This document shows, in pieces, positions 32,541 through 44,212 of a DNA stretch of 64,000 bases (the first letter of the stretch is position 1; each line of letters opens with the position of its first letter). This DNA comes from Gnetum montanum (lineage: Eukaryota > Streptophyta > Gnetopsida > Gnetales > Gnetaceae). The stretch covers positions 772,732 through 836,731 of the forward strand of contig MNCI01033529.1 in assembly GCA_015680685.1 (NCBI GenBank). The letters are read 5' to 3'. Made by a program: the position numbers and the translations under genes. Below the pieces are notes generated by a model. It ran no database searches. It worked only from the letters and a program-made list of their open reading frames with translations, and was not told where the DNA came from.

Positions 32541-33770
32541 GAGGTACGAGTGATTCACTGGGTTGACGAACTCATTACTGTCCATGTTTGCTAGCTTGAA
32601 GGCTCCATTTCCAAAGGCTTTAGTGACCATGTATGGGCCTTCCCAGTTGGCTGAGAATTTTCTCACATGTTCATGTATAGATTTGAGGATGAGGTCTTCC
32701 TTCTATACTAGCTGTTAACATGAGTCTTCATGGTGCTTTTGCTATTGCTTGCTCTGGTAGTGCTCTATGCAGCTTAGCGTCTACGCACACTCCTCCTCTA
32801 TTGAGTTGAGGTCAATGATCTGTGACTCATTGTTTTGGGCCTCGCTCACAACATCCAAGAGGATCATCCGAAGTGATGGTACCTGCAACTCAAGAGGCAA
32901 CATAGCTTCAGATCCATAAATAAGGTTGTAAGGGGCCTTACTCATCATGGTTCTACACGTCGTCCTGTAGGCCCATAGAACGTAGAGGATTTACTCGTGC
33001 CACTGCCTCTTGCTGTTGCTAAGCATATGCTTCAGCAAGTTGATGATGGACTTATTTGTAGCCTCTGCCTGTCCATTTGCTTATGGGTAATATGGGGAGG
33101 AGAATGATTTCCTGATTCCTAGATTACTACAGAAGGTTTAGGTTTCCATAGTATTGAATTATGGCCCATTGTCAGTTGCAATAGTCATCGGAAGCCCAAA
33201 TCTTGTCATAATGTTGTCTAGGATGAAGTGGCAGATTTGTTGAGACGTCATCTTCCTTAGGGGGATAGCTTCCATCCACTTAGTAAAGTACTCAATGGCA
33301 GTGATAATGAAGTTATGCCCTGTGGAGGACTTAGGTGTGATAGGGTCTATGAGGTCTAGTCCCTATCGTTGGAAAGGCCATGTAATTTGCATTGGATGAA
33401 GGTCCGTAGGTGAGACATGTATGAGATTTGTGTATCTCTGGCATGTGTCACATTTCTTGACTTTTGACAAGTAGTCATGCTCCATATGGGGCCAGTAGTA
33501 TCCTAGGTGTCTGATTTTCACAGCCATAGCCCTAGGTGCTATGTGCCCACCACATAGTCCTTCATGCACTTCATTAACTACCTTCTGCACTTGCTCCTCA
33601 CCCACACATGCCAACAATATCCCGTAATAGGAGCATCTGCATAGGATGTCATTTCCCATGAGCATATATTGCTGGGCACACTTACAGATTGCATCTCTCT
33701 AGGCAGATGTCAGTCTACTTGGGGGTTCATCATATTGTAGGTAGGCTTTAATGTTAGCATACCACTCCTA
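32521..33770 (-). pseudogene. Integrase of element B
   Basis: Read on the minus strand: HHCC region with EVHEGLCGGHIAPRAMAVKI and CDTCQRY (33363-33665), a core with several stops (33360-32800), and a C-terminal domain MRKFSANWEGPYMVTKAFGN, then NPVNHSYLKLYY (32666-32520). Integrase inserts the cDNA copy in the nucleus. Stops near 33360 and elsewhere make it non-functional. Confidence 0.75.
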
Positions 33771-34424
33771 GGTATCTGCAGCACTGATAGAGGCCACGTG
33801 TCCTGCTTGAGTGATAGGCTCAATACATTCGACAATTGAAGTTGGTAAATTTGTGAATGAGTGTGGTGGAATATTTAATGCAAGGGTGGCTAAGGCATCT
33901 ACTATGATGTTCTTGTTGCATGGCACATGTTGCACATCTGTGGTTGCAAATTGCTTAAGCAGTCTTTTTGCTAGATCACAGTAGGGTTGCAGGTGCGTAG
34001 CTTTGCAGGCATAGACCTTGATGATTTGACTCACAACTAGTTGTGAATCACTATGGATTGTCAAGCATTGTATGCATAGTGTTTGGGTAGTTGAGAGGCC
34101 TCTGATTAGCCCCTCATACTTTGCCATGTTGTTGGTGCAGGGGAACACAAAGTGATAAGCAAACTTGTGCATTTCCCTAGAGGGAAACATAATGATAGTA
34201 GCTACACTACCTCTTTGCACATTTGAGGCACCGTCAAAGTGTAAAGTAGCTTCCAGGTGTAATGGGATGATGTTGATAGTGCCAACATGCTCGTCTAGGA
34301 ATTCGGGATCTATGGTTGTGTGGTCATCGACAGGTGAGGCCGTAAGTTGCATTGCTACAGCTTGACCCTTAGTCGACGACTGGCTTACATAGTGTAGGTT
34401 GAACTCTACGGTTATTGCTTTCAA
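33768..34424 (-). CDS. Second, archaeal-type RNase H of element B
   Basis: An open 218-codon segment holds the RNase H signature TLHFDGASNVQRGSVATIIM, then NNMAKYEGLIRGL, TIHSDSQLVVSQI and NIIVDALATLAL, covering the acidic D, E, D, D residues. A second RNase H after the reverse-transcriptase-linked one is the defining trait of the Tat lineage, which places A-C in that branch. It is part of the larger pol frame and remains one of the best-preserved parts of B. Confidence 0.8.
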   Translation of the reverse strand: MKAITVEFNLHYVSQSSTKGQAVAMQLTASPVDDHTTIDPEFLDEHVGTINIIPLHLEATLHFDGASNVQRGSVATIIMFPSREMHKFAYHFVFPCTNNMAKYEGLIRGLSTTQTLCIQCLTIHSDSQLVVSQIIKVYACKATHLQPYCDLAKRLLKQFATTDVQHVPCNKNIIVDALATLALNIPPHSFTNLPTSIVECIEPITQAGHVASISAADT

Positions 34425-34429
34425 CCAAG

Positions 34430-36290
34430 CTATTTGGCTACTTTCATACAGGTTGTTAGTGATAGCCTAGAGTATTTTGCTTTTGCAAATGATGTTAGTT
34501 GTACTACAAAATAGGTAGTACCTCCACTTTTTTAACGCAAACACTAAGATAAGGAAATTCCTCTTCACTTCGTTGTATTTCACCTCATGTGCTATTAATG
34601 CATGACTCAGATAATCCACTAGTATCTCAGATCCGTCACCTTTTTTTTTAGATAACAATGTTATGATAGATGTGTCGGAGGTGGCAAGGTAGATGAAGAA
34701 AGGCTTATCCCTTTGTGGCGGATGCATAGTTGGAAGGTGCGAGAGTTCTTCCTTCAAGTCATCAAAGGCTTGTTGACACTGGGTTGTCTAGTCGAAGTTA
34801 ATCCCTTTCTTTAGAAGATGTTGCATGGGTTGTAACTTGTTAGTAAACTTTGCTATAAACCTTTGAATGAACTATACCCTACCTTGCAAACCGTGCAGCT
34901 CTTTAAGGTTTGTAGGAGGTGCCAGGTTGACGATGGCCTTAACCTTGTCAGGGTCCACCCGTATTCCAGCCTTTGATACCACGAACCGTAACATGCATCC
35001 ATTTTTTACCCCAAAGACACACTTCTTAGCATTAAGGCGTAGATCATGCATTTGACAATACTTAAGGACTACCCCTAGATCATGTGGGTGATTAGCTGCC
35101 TCCTTGAACTTGATTGCTATATCATCCACGTAGTCATTTAATGTTTCTAGGATGTAGTCACTGAAGATGTAAGTCATGGCTTGTTGGTAGTTACCCCGAC
35201 GTTCTTGAGCCTGAAAGGCATCATGGTGTAACAAAAGGTCCCCTATGGGCTCATGAAGGTTGTTGTTAGTTGATGCTCCGGGTTGATGCAAATTTGGTTG
35301 TAGTCGAAGAAACCATCCATGAAGGATAGCAGGGCATGGCCAGCTGTAGTGTCGATGAGTTGATTGATGCTTGGCAGTGGAAAATCATCCTTGATCATTA
35401 CTTTTTTTAGATCCTGAAAGTCTAAATAGATTTGTATTCCTCCCATTTTCTTAGAAACCATGACGATGTTGGACACCCATTTCAAATAATCAACTACGTG
35501 GATGAAACCAGCTTGGTATAGCTTTGTGATTTCATCCCTTATAGCTAGTGTAATTTCTAGTTTAACCTTACAAGCTTTTTATTTGATTTCCTTCATGCAC
35601 GAGTCTAGGATGATGTTGTGCTATATCAGCCTTGGATCTGAACCTAGCATGTGACTGTATGACTATGTGAAGACTTTGATGTTGTCCTGTAGAATCTTGA
35701 CTATGTTTTTGTGCACCCATGTGTCTAAAAGGGAGCTAAGTTTTAATGTTTCTACTTCACCCTTGGACATGATTATAGGCATCTCGATGAGAGGGTCCTT
35801 AGTTACATCCCCGGCCTCCAAATCTAGGGTTTGAACTAGATGCTCGGGCCAGTCTTGGGATGTTCCTTAAGCCGCTATGGTGCTAGCTGTGGTTGATCCC
35901 CAGTCAATCAGGTCAAGGTTCAATTACCTCGCAAGCTTGCCATGTGGACCTACTAAAGCTAAAGTCGTGGAGAGATTGCGATGGATTTCCAATTTTTGCT
36001 TAACTTGTCAAAATGAGATGAAAGCCTAGTTAAAAGGCACTTGTTGGGAATAGTCATGTATAACACAAATTTGCAAAACAACAATGAGATGCAACTAGCG
36101 AAGCATGATGTAAAGATTAAAAAATTTTCAATTTATAGTCATGGAAAACCACTATGGCATGGAGATGTAGAGATGCTAAAATAGGAAATGTAAAACTATC
36201 GATGTGAAAACGTGAAACTACTAAGAAAAGCAAACTTGCTGATGCGAAAATATGAAACTGCTAATTTAGCATCATTGTAGATTATGAACA
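34430..36290 (-). pseudogene. Reverse transcriptase and RNase H of element B
   Basis: From right to left: thumbless N-terminal part near 35500-35900 (RDEITKLYQAGFIH), fingers (GGIQIYLDFQDLKK), palm (LLSFMDGFFDYNQI), catalytic box NDYVDD (about 35135), VVSKAGIRVDPDKVKAIVN, then RNase H (FFIYLATSDTSI, VKYNEVKRNFLILVFALKKW). It is interrupted by stops and at least two shifts. It should produce cDNA from element RNA in the particle. Confidence 0.8.
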
Positions 36291-36306
36291 TATAACAGAT
36301 CAAAAC

Positions 36307-36490
36307 TGCTAGTTTAGGTCTTTTCAAACTATTAAAGTCACTGCTATGCTAGGATTGCTAGTTTAAGATCTTTCTGGACCAGTAACAAGAGTGGAACACT
36401 ACGCTAAAAATGCTAGTTTAAGGTCTTTTTGGACTGCGAAAGTTACGATTGTGCTGGGGTTGCTAGTTTAAGGTCTTTTCGGACTGGTAA
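36307..36490 (+). repeat. Tandem array 2 in B (four units)
   Basis: Units contain TGCTAGTTTAAGGTCTTTT(C/T)GGACT and are spaced about 55-60 bases. The array lies between the reverse transcriptase 5' end and the promoter of antisense gene 1. The core matches arrays 1 and 3. Confidence 0.85.
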
Positions 36491-36666
36491 TGAAAACTAT
36501 ATATTTTTTCTCATTTTTTGGGAAAGCAAGAAATTAGCATGAAGTGTGTCAAGGTTTTAATTCCAATAGTGCTATGATGTCATGGCAAGCATGCTACGTT
36601 GTACGACGCACTCCACATTAAACAGAGAGAGAGAGTGGCAAGTTTTCCTTTTTTTACTATTACAAC

Positions 36667-36674
36667 CATAAATA
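36667..36674 (+). promoter_or_regulatory. TATA-like box of antisense gene 1 in B
   Basis: CATAAATA aligns with CTATAAAT upstream of the same gene in C; the flanks also align (RTTTACCCCTGATAA against ATTAAACCCTGGTAA, then TTGTCATTYTCACC). It lies about 160 bases before the ATG. Confidence 0.6.
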
Positions 36675-36827
36675 AGGATTAAACCCTGGTAAGCTTGTCA
36701 TTCTCACCGTAAGAGCATAGAGCCCATATTCGGAGCAAAAAGTGATTTTAGAGCGCGGAGCGATTGTCCTAACAATGAGCAAGGTTATTTTTTACATGGC
36801 GACGAGGGAAAGTCTACAAGCAAGACG

Positions 36828-38132
36828 ATGGCTCCAAATAAGGAATATACTCACTTGGCACTCGCAAAGGTTGAGGAGGTGAAGAAAACCCTAGGGCACA
36901 TGACACAAGTGCACATCATGGTGCGGGAGGACACACCATTGACCCAGTAGGCTATTATGCTTCCTCTACTCTTTTGTGATTCTGTTATCATTTTCTTTTG
37001 ATTTTCTGCTTTCATTTTGTATCCTAGTCTTAGTCATTTGTGTTTTTTGTCATCGCGTTGTTTTGGCCTTTGCATTGCCGCTATTACCGTTTCGGCTGCG
37101 GTGAATGCATAAATGCTATACTATCATTGCATGTAGGGTTGCTTAAACTGCTAGCACTATGGTTGTCATAACCATGGGGGTTTGGATAGTTTAGGTTACT
37201 CAGCTTTTGAATGGCATAGCGTAGGACCCTCAGGAGGGTTGGGCCATGCATGATATGAAAGTGCAACACATGTTCTATCAGGGTGTATTGTTAATCGCTC
37301 TGTTAGGATTAACTTCTTTGTTACTACGCTAGGATATCTTTGCTATGCTATCACTTTCATGTTCTTGCTACGCTATGCATGGGAAGAGGGTTATGCTATG
37401 CTATATGCATGAAATTCTAGGTATTTCTATGTTGCATACGCATTGCACTTAAACATGATGCTAACACTTGCTAGTTGTGTTATGCAGGATTTGAAAGATT
37501 TTAGCACCAAGGTTTATGAATGGGGGTAGTCTCAGATAAATCTTAAACATATGTATAAACTAGGACATGCCACTACCCGTAAACTATATAGGGATGCTGT
37601 TGTGGAGGCGTTTACGTATAAAGCATTCGTAAATGCCATTGATGCTTTTGAGGCCTATGCTAAGTTCAAAGAGCAGGTAAAGGTTACAGAATATCCTGAC
37701 TGGAAAGTGGACCTTTCCATAGGAGAGACTGCAACCATCTCCTTTTCTCTGGGACCACCAAGGTGGACAACCACTGAAAGGGAGAGAGCTACTGCAGACA
37801 TTGAACCAAGCAATAGGCGTTGGATGGACATCACGGCAAATGAGGTCTAGCACCGCCTTGGCTTAGTTTAGACCAGATACCCTTGGAGATGGGTGCAAAC
37901 CCTTCTTAGGTTAGTTGCTTTCTATTGTATTAATGCTTATGCTCTATCATAGCTTGTGTGTGTTGCTTTAGTTGACTACTTCATTCCTATGATGCAGGCT
38001 CCAGATGAGGGTGTAGGGCCCGTAGAGGGAAGGAATGAAGAATCAACAGAGGACAATGTAGGGGAAGGTAATGCAAAAGGAAATGATGCAGAAATGAATG
38101 GCAAAGATGATGTGAACATGGACAACCCATGA
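36828..38132 (+). pseudogene. Antisense gene 1, shortened copy in B
   Basis: Exon 1 (36828-36946, 119 nt) starts ATGGCTCCAAATAAG and reads NKEYTHLALAKVEEVKKTLG, ending at a weak donor (CA|GTAGG). After an intron rich in GCTATGCTA words, a GTGTTATGCAG acceptor leads at 37488 into a segment matching exon 7 of C (AVVEAFTYKAFVNAIDAFEA; GETATISFSLGPPRWTT), with donor TTAG|GTTAGT at 37909. The last exon (37998-38132, acceptor GATGCAG) encodes an acidic tail and stop. Exons 2 to 6 are missing by internal deletion. Function unknown. Confidence 0.65.
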
Positions 38133-38302
38133 TAACATGGGATTTTTTTAAAATTTTAAAATATCGTAAAATTTTTGCAAACATTGTTCAAAAGGAAAAA
38201 GTTTTGAATAAAGAAGAGAATTTCAGAAAAGAAATAGATTCTAGGTTGACTTGTGCATTGTGTACATGCTACGTTTTGTGTAAAATTTTCATGCTTTTTA
38301 TG

Positions 38303-38609
38303 TGCTAGTTTTAAGCCATTTCAGGCTACTGCTAGTTTTAGGCCATTTTGGGCCATAGCTAGTTTTAGGCCATTTTGGGCCATTATTAGTTTTAGGCCAT
38401 TTTAGGCCATAGCTAGTTTTAGGCCATTTTGGGCCATTGCTAGTTTAGGCCATTTTTGGCCTCAGGGGAACATCGCTAGATTTAGGCCATTTCGAGCCAT
38501 TGCTAGTTTTAGGCTATTTTGGGCCATTGCTAAGTTTAGGCCATTTCGGGCCATTACTAGTTTTAGGCTGTTTCAGGCCATTGCTAGTTTTAGGTTGTTT
38601 CGGGCCATA
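38303..38609 (+). repeat. Tandem array 1 in B (about 12 units of 27 bp)
   Basis: The unit is TTAGGCCATTTTGGGCCATT preceded by GCTAGTT; GGCC...GGCC forms an inverted repeat with a 6-base spacer. The array lies in the 3' UTR of antisense gene 1, where it meets the 3' end of gag-pro, so it separates converging genes. Confidence 0.9.
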
Positions 38610-38759
38610 GCATAGCATTCCAAAGAGATGATATGTTAACAACTTGAACAATGACTAACTAGTAACTTATGAAGATAGATGGATTGTAAACAACGAAAGA
38701 TGGTAACGTGCAAAGAATGGTGACTGGGTAGGAAGCAGCGGGGTTGCTACGCTATGCAT

Positions 38760-39700
38760 AGCTACTTATTGACCCATCGTGGATTGAGCAGAGTGTAAGG
38801 CCAAGGCACTTTTCTAGGGCCTTCGTTTGCATCATTGTCCCTTGCTTAAAAGGACAACTCAACCCACATGCCTTCATTTTGGAGACTGATCTGCTGACCC
38901 AATTCTCCTGCTGGATGGTTAATGTGTGCATAAATAGGTGCTTCATTCTTAGAGATTACAACCTCTGAGCCCTGCTCCATATCTATGTTATTGATTGCTT
39001 GCTCTGCTACCTCATCACCATGGATCACCACCTCCCTACCTGTGTATGGTATGTGGATTTCCTAGTGTATAGGTGAGGAGATAGCCCTAAGCTGTGCTAA
39101 CCATGATCTCCCCAAGATTAGGTTAAACCTAGGCATTTTCTTGACCACGATGAACATCGCGTTTGTGGGGAATTGGTCCCCTACCATGAAGTCTATGTGG
39201 ACTATGCCCTTCACCAGGACACGTGCTTCATTGAACGACTTCAAGCATGACATCATTGTGGGTTTGATCTGGTCAACCAAGCCCAACTTGTTCACAATAG
39301 GGAAGGAGATGACATTCGTGGAAGCCCCATCATCAATGTGTACCCTTTAGATCTGGTGTTGGCTGACCCAAACTATGATGAAAAGGGGTGTTGTAGTCAC
39401 CTAGCTCATTTTGGAATCTTCCCTAATGGTGTCATCATAGAAAGTTAGTTGAGGTAGTTCTAGCTCTGTAGGTGCAGAGGGGAGCATGATCGAGTAGATC
39501 ACTTTCTCTTCCACTAGCATGTCTTTGTTGGTCGGAATCACTATCAACATATGGATCAGAGCCTCATGGTGTGGGACGGACATCATGATTAGGTCATACA
39601 AGCTGAATGTAGTGTTTTTCTGTTTCAGAGCTTGCTTGACCTAAGTGAGGGCATCCAAGAGGTCTTGGCTGCCCCCCTGTTTAACACTTTCCTCCTCTTC
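38760..39700 (-). pseudogene. Protease region of element B
   Basis: Minus strand, right to left: RKHTMLSLYDLIM-type segment (39600), a decayed DDGASTNVIS-like active site (about 39330), GLVDQIKPTMMSCLKSFNEA and FNLILGRSWLAQLRAISSPI, the aspartic-protease fold end. After this, VVIHGDEVAEQAINNIDMEQ leads to the C-terminus near 38760. It would cleave the Gag-Pol polyprotein. Stops and shifts are present. Confidence 0.7.
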
Positions 39701-40339
39701 TATTCATCTTAGAAGACAAATTTCCCAAGGAAGGGTGATTTCAGGTCTAGGTTCAAGCCCATTTTGGTAGGACAATGCAAACTGTATGGTTAGAGCAATG
39801 TCCCTTTTTGGTGATAAGGGCGTGGACATAGGGGTTGAAGACGTAGGCTTGGAAATACTAGGGGCGATACTTTCTCTGGACATCTCACCTACAAAACACA
39901 CTTCTCATTTTTTGGGACGAAAAGGTTGTTCAACTGTCTGGCGTGGGATGGGGGCTATTGAAGGAGTTGGCCCCCTGATGATGAAAGGGGCTAATGGTGT
40001 TAATGGGTAGAGTAGCAAAGTTTTGCTAATAGGTGGCATGGAAATGGATGCCCGTGGAGGGACTCTCAGAATGAAAGACTATGGCAAGCTTTGGCCAATC
40101 GTTGGTGGTGCTGGTGCACTACACTGAGGCACACGGACCATGAATGGCTACTTGGGTGGCCTAGGATCACTATCAATACCGATGACATTGCTGATGTAAC
40201 TAGCATCGTGGACATTGAGGGGGTCTGTGTAGACATGCATAGATTGGTTCTTAGGGCGTACTGTGTTGCTTTCGTCCAATACCAGTTTTCCCTGATCGAT
40301 CAATCTCTAGATCTAATCCTACAATGCTAGACAATAATC

Positions 40340-42527
40340 TATGTTGTGGTCACACTATTGATGGTAGTCACAAAATTTGTCCAGCTTGAAACCCTTAGGA
40401 ACTGGGGGCTCATTGGGTAGGGCCAAAAAGAGGTTCCTAAGGAGCTCACAGTCGCGCTGATATCTCTTGATTCCTTCTTCCAACATTTGCTTATGTTGGA
40501 TGTGCCCCACTACCAATAGTTTATTTAGGAGTTTCGAAGGCTTGAGAGGTAGTGGGGTGTACTTTGAATGATCTTTACACTCAAAGTTAGGTTTGGGTTG
40601 TGTAGATGTTCTAAGTGTGGGTACTAGAGGTTGCAGCGGATTTTCCTTCTTGGGCACGGGGTTAGCTATGGGTATGGCTAGTTTCTTGTTGTTCTTGTTA
40701 CCATTGTTACTTGGTTTGGGTTTTTCCTCGGTCGCCATAGTGGCCACTATGCTTGTTGGGGCCTTACCCTTGTTCTACTTTGTGAAGTTTTTTTGTAGGC
40801 AATGTAGGCTAGGTCTTTGCTTACCTTGGCTATGTCCTGTATACTCTTAGTCTGAGTGAAGGCTTGACTAAGAGTGTGAGGGGCGAGGTAGTACATTTTA
40901 GACTTGATAAAGTCATTCACTACACCCTTCAAGATGGGCTTGCGAATTTCATTAAGGGTTGCGCTCCATCATTGGATGAACTTCTGGACTGGTTCCAGAG
41001 GATCCTGTTTTATGCTCATCAACTAGTCTAACATGGTTTCCACCTTCAAGTTATACTTGAAGCGTGTCATGAATTGGGTCAAAAGCTCCTCTAGAGTTGA
41101 AATGGATGAGCGTGGTACTAATCAAAGACTTTCCTAGCTAGGGACATAGCAAAGACATAGATAATCATGTGCGGCCATTGTTACAATAGAAGGGATTTAG
41201 ACCTAAAGGTAACAAGATGTGCATTGGGATCTCCCTTTCCATTGTACTTCGTGAAGTGGGGGAGGGACATCCCTGGGGGTAACTTCAGAGTAGGGATTGT
41301 AGGGTTGATGGGGTCATCCCGGTAAAAGTCCATGACTTGTACCATGTTAGAGCCAATAGCTTTGAGGCATTTTATTTCCTCGGTGAGGGTTTGGATAAGC
41401 TAGAACGTTTGATCTAGACTCTGTGATGTTGTGGACGGTTGGGGAACTACTGAGATAGCTCCCATCTGTGGAATGGCAGGGGTGGTGGTGTGACCCATTA
41501 GTGGTACCATTGGGATAGCCCCCATGAATGATGTTTCTTGCGCTATCCACCACCTAGCAGGTGGTGCTGTTGGAGTAGCAACCGCGGGTTGGGCTGCCGG
41601 ATAGACTGCTTGTGTCACCGGCGACATAGACCATAGCCCTGTGTTTGGTTGTATCATTTGGGGGGTTTGGTAGGTCTGAGGGTGAACATAATGAGACATC
41701 TGTGATGGTTGTGGAATAGGAGAAGGGAATGAGGTCCACCATGTGGATGGACTCGGGCCCATCGCAGTAGGTGGAACAGACGTAAATGTAGGGATGGAAA
41801 TGGAAGTTGCATATGACTGTGAAGTAGGTACAGTATGAACATGTGGTAGGGTAGCTGTGATTAGTGTGTGATGTGCTATAGGAATGGGCTGATGAACGGT
41901 TGGCAGAGGCATAGTTGCTGCAAATGAAATAGGGGAATAAGGGTGTTGATACGTTGGGAAGGCGACATGGCTACCCATTGCAGTTGTGATTCTAGGCTTT
42001 GGGAGCATAGGTGTGATCACAAAGGGAGTGGTGACAGACAATGGATTGGACCAGAAAGACTGGGTAGGAAGGATAGGAATGGGGTTGGTTTGACCTCCCT
42101 TGTCAGATTGGGAATCAAGTTCATCCTATCCATCCTGGAAGACGTCATCCTGGTTAGATGTTATGTCCTATTGCTCCTTAAGACTAGCCAACTAGATTAG
42201 CTAGTCTAGAAGCCTTTGATTTGTCTGTGTCAAAGGTATGGAAGCACTGGGAGTGTGAACAAACTCCTTCCCACCAAAATAAGCGAACTTGAAGCTATGT
42301 TCATCTTTGAATTCATGCACATCAAAAGGTAGGTTTTCCTAAACCTTTGCATAGAGGAAGTTATAGCACTTATATTGTTGGGCCAAGCCCTTAGGTCCCA
42401 AATTTTGGATCCTAAGGGAGCAACGTGTTTCCAACATTAGGTTGAGCAATTGTTTGGGATCTGTGATGCCCTGAACTGTGATGGGAACTTCAACGTTGAA
42501 GGTGTTAGCAACGGTTCTTGAGGAAGC
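40340..42527 (-). pseudogene. gag of element B
   Basis: Starts at an ATG (42527) reading NVEVPITVQGITDPKQLLNL. A Pro/Thr/Met-rich region (42041-41400, open for 213 codons) follows, then the gag core with HPLVKFF-type motifs decayed at 41300-40930, MKGVVNDFIKSKMYYLAPHT, a Lys/Asn-rich segment and a zinc-knuckle relic (DKFCDYHQ near 40355, then CDHN and DYCLAL). C has the same order. The Tat-type knuckle FC-x-H-CGH-T-DC is recognisable. Several frame breaks. Confidence 0.75.
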
Positions 42528-42954
42528 CATTGTTAAGCTAAAAAGTTTTGCAAATAGAAAAAAGCAAAGAAATTGAAAAGCTAAATAGTTTTGTGAATGA
42601 GAAGAGCAAAGAAATTGGAAAGCAATAAAAAAGGCTTTATGTCTTGTAGGGTTTTGAGGAACCATCGAAGCAACCGATCTATACCACACAATGCATAAAC
42701 AACTACAAAAGGATGTCATGTTTATGCTAGTGTATGATAGGGTATAGAGTGCATGCAAGAATACCATAAGATAGGCAAGTTAGCTGGTGACTAGAGGCTT
42801 TATGTCCTATAGGATTCCCAAGGAACCGTTGAGGTGACCAATCTGCACCGCACGACATATAAACAACCACAGACGGGTGTCAAGTTTACCCTAATGTGTA
42901 TCAGGGTGTAGAAGGCTTATAGGATTACTATGACACACGGAAAGGGCACCAAAG

Positions 42955-42972
42955 GCCCTGCTTCTAGTGCCA
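42955..42972 (-). other. Candidate primer-binding site of element B
   Basis: The minus strand reads TGGCACTAGAAGCAGGGC seven bases inside the LTR end; C has TGGCACTAGAAGGAGGGC at 46089-46106. The TGGCACTA start could be a CpG-decayed TGGCGCCG. I could not name the tRNA. Confidence 0.45.
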
Positions 42973-42979
42973 AAAAAAC

Positions 42980-43163
42980 TATAGTGACCGAAAATGTCAG
43001 TGGTTGAGAAACACCGAGAGGTTGTCAATCGTTGACAATCTTAACCCCGTTTCCGCGGGAGGGCCGTGCTGGATAGAACAGAAATGGGGCACCATGAATG
43101 GTCTGGTTGATTAGATAGTGACTTAGTTGATGTTAATATAACCTTTTGCAATTAGATCAATTT
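42980..43163 (-). repeat. Truncated 5' LTR of element B
   Basis: It begins TATAGTGACCGAAAATGTCA, matching the LTR start at 29423, and follows it (AACACCGAGAGG, CTTAACCCCGTTT, GGTCTGGTTGATTAGATA) until AACCTTTTGCAATTAGAT, where homology ends abruptly. About 1.5 kb of the LTR is missing; a first-family fragment follows. Confidence 0.75.
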
Positions 43164-44168
43164 TTTTATTCATTTGATTCAATTAATAATTTTGTACCTT
43201 CCTAATATTTTTTGTAAAGAACTTGTTCCTCATTTTGTTAACTCAAGAGTGAGTTTTCGTTCAATCATGGGGATATGATGAGTCATGATTGTGTCAACCC
43301 TGATCTTGGATACCCAATATCAAGGCTTCAATATCTTATATGTAATATTGGATCCCTGGAAATGACATTAGATATCCAATATCATCTCTTCTATGCTAGC
43401 CTATAAATACAACACTTGGGTGCATGGTTGGGACATAGTTTTATATTTAGATTTTAGTTAACTTTTTCATAGATTGTTGATCCCTAGTTCTATTATTCCC
43501 AATGTATGCCTACAATGTGATGTTTGTAATTGTATGACATACTTATTTGAGTGTGATGTACTTGGATATGTTACATGATTGAAAATAAAGATCGAGATTA
43601 CTCCCATCATTGCAACATCTACTTAGATTTATTATTGCATTAATTGTTTAATTGTTTAATTATTTACTATTTTATTTAGTTAATGTTTCCATTTATTACT
43701 ATTTACTATTCCCATCATTAAGTAGAATGATTACAACTAATCATGAGTGTTTAAGTATAATTACTTGCTAACCCAACAATGTATTATTTGGCAAGCCTAG
43801 TGATGTATTCTTGGCAACCATAGTGGTAGTTATACGAAGTCCAAGGTATGAGTAGATGGTTAGGGATGGATACTTATCACACATAGGAAATTTTAGACTT
43901 TACTTTCCACTATTTATTAGCTTAATTAATTTATCTCTTTATTGTCATTAAGAGTAGCATAGGATTAGAAAACATCAATCATATGCCTCACTTTAGACTA
44001 AATCGTATGTGACAAAGCTGCCACTCTTCCAAGTGGAAAGATAATGAACTATAATGAAAACATAATGATTTAGATGCACAACTAGTCCCATCCATAGAAT
44101 CAAATTGAACCATGTGTGAATGCTTGTGATTTGTATGGTTAGGCATAGGGGTACCTCATTGCTCATCA
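43164..44168 (+). mobile_element. Fragment E5 with LTR of the first gypsy family (LTR 43276-44168)
   Basis: The LTR begins TGATGAGTCATGATTGTG and ends GGGGTACCTCATTGCTCATCA, colinear with the E4 LTR. U3 has GATATC/CAATATC words (43300-43385) and TATAAAT at 43402. About 110 bases before it may be the 3' internal end of the element (…TCATGGGGATA). No primer site follows, so it is a 3' or solo LTR. It lies between truncated element B and element D. Confidence 0.75.
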
Positions 44169-44212
44169 ATAAACATGTCTTTTCAACAATCCACCAAAAT
44201 GACCTCCACCCT
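44169..44212 (+). pseudogene. Left piece of element D gag
   Basis: Removing element C joins this piece in frame with 62647: ATG at 44175 reads SFQQSTKMTSTL and continues as TSKDPNQKTLSVYDPKDPTI. This supports C being an insertion in a coding segment of another element. Confidence 0.6.
44208..44212 (+). repeat. Target site duplication of element C, left copy (ACCCT)
   Basis: ACCCT directly precedes the 5' LTR and directly follows the 3' LTR (62642-62646). Five bases is the usual duplication length for Ty3/gypsy integration. Confidence 0.85.

Noticed and set aside
41400-42041. Open 213-codon Pro/Thr-rich minus frame as a separate protein
   Set aside because: It is the low-complexity middle of element B gag, colinear with a similar region in C gag, not an independent gene.
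43164-44168. E5 LTR as the 5' LTR of element D
   Set aside because: No tRNA-Asp primer site follows 44168, and D gag belongs to the Tat-like family, whose LTRs are unrelated to this one.
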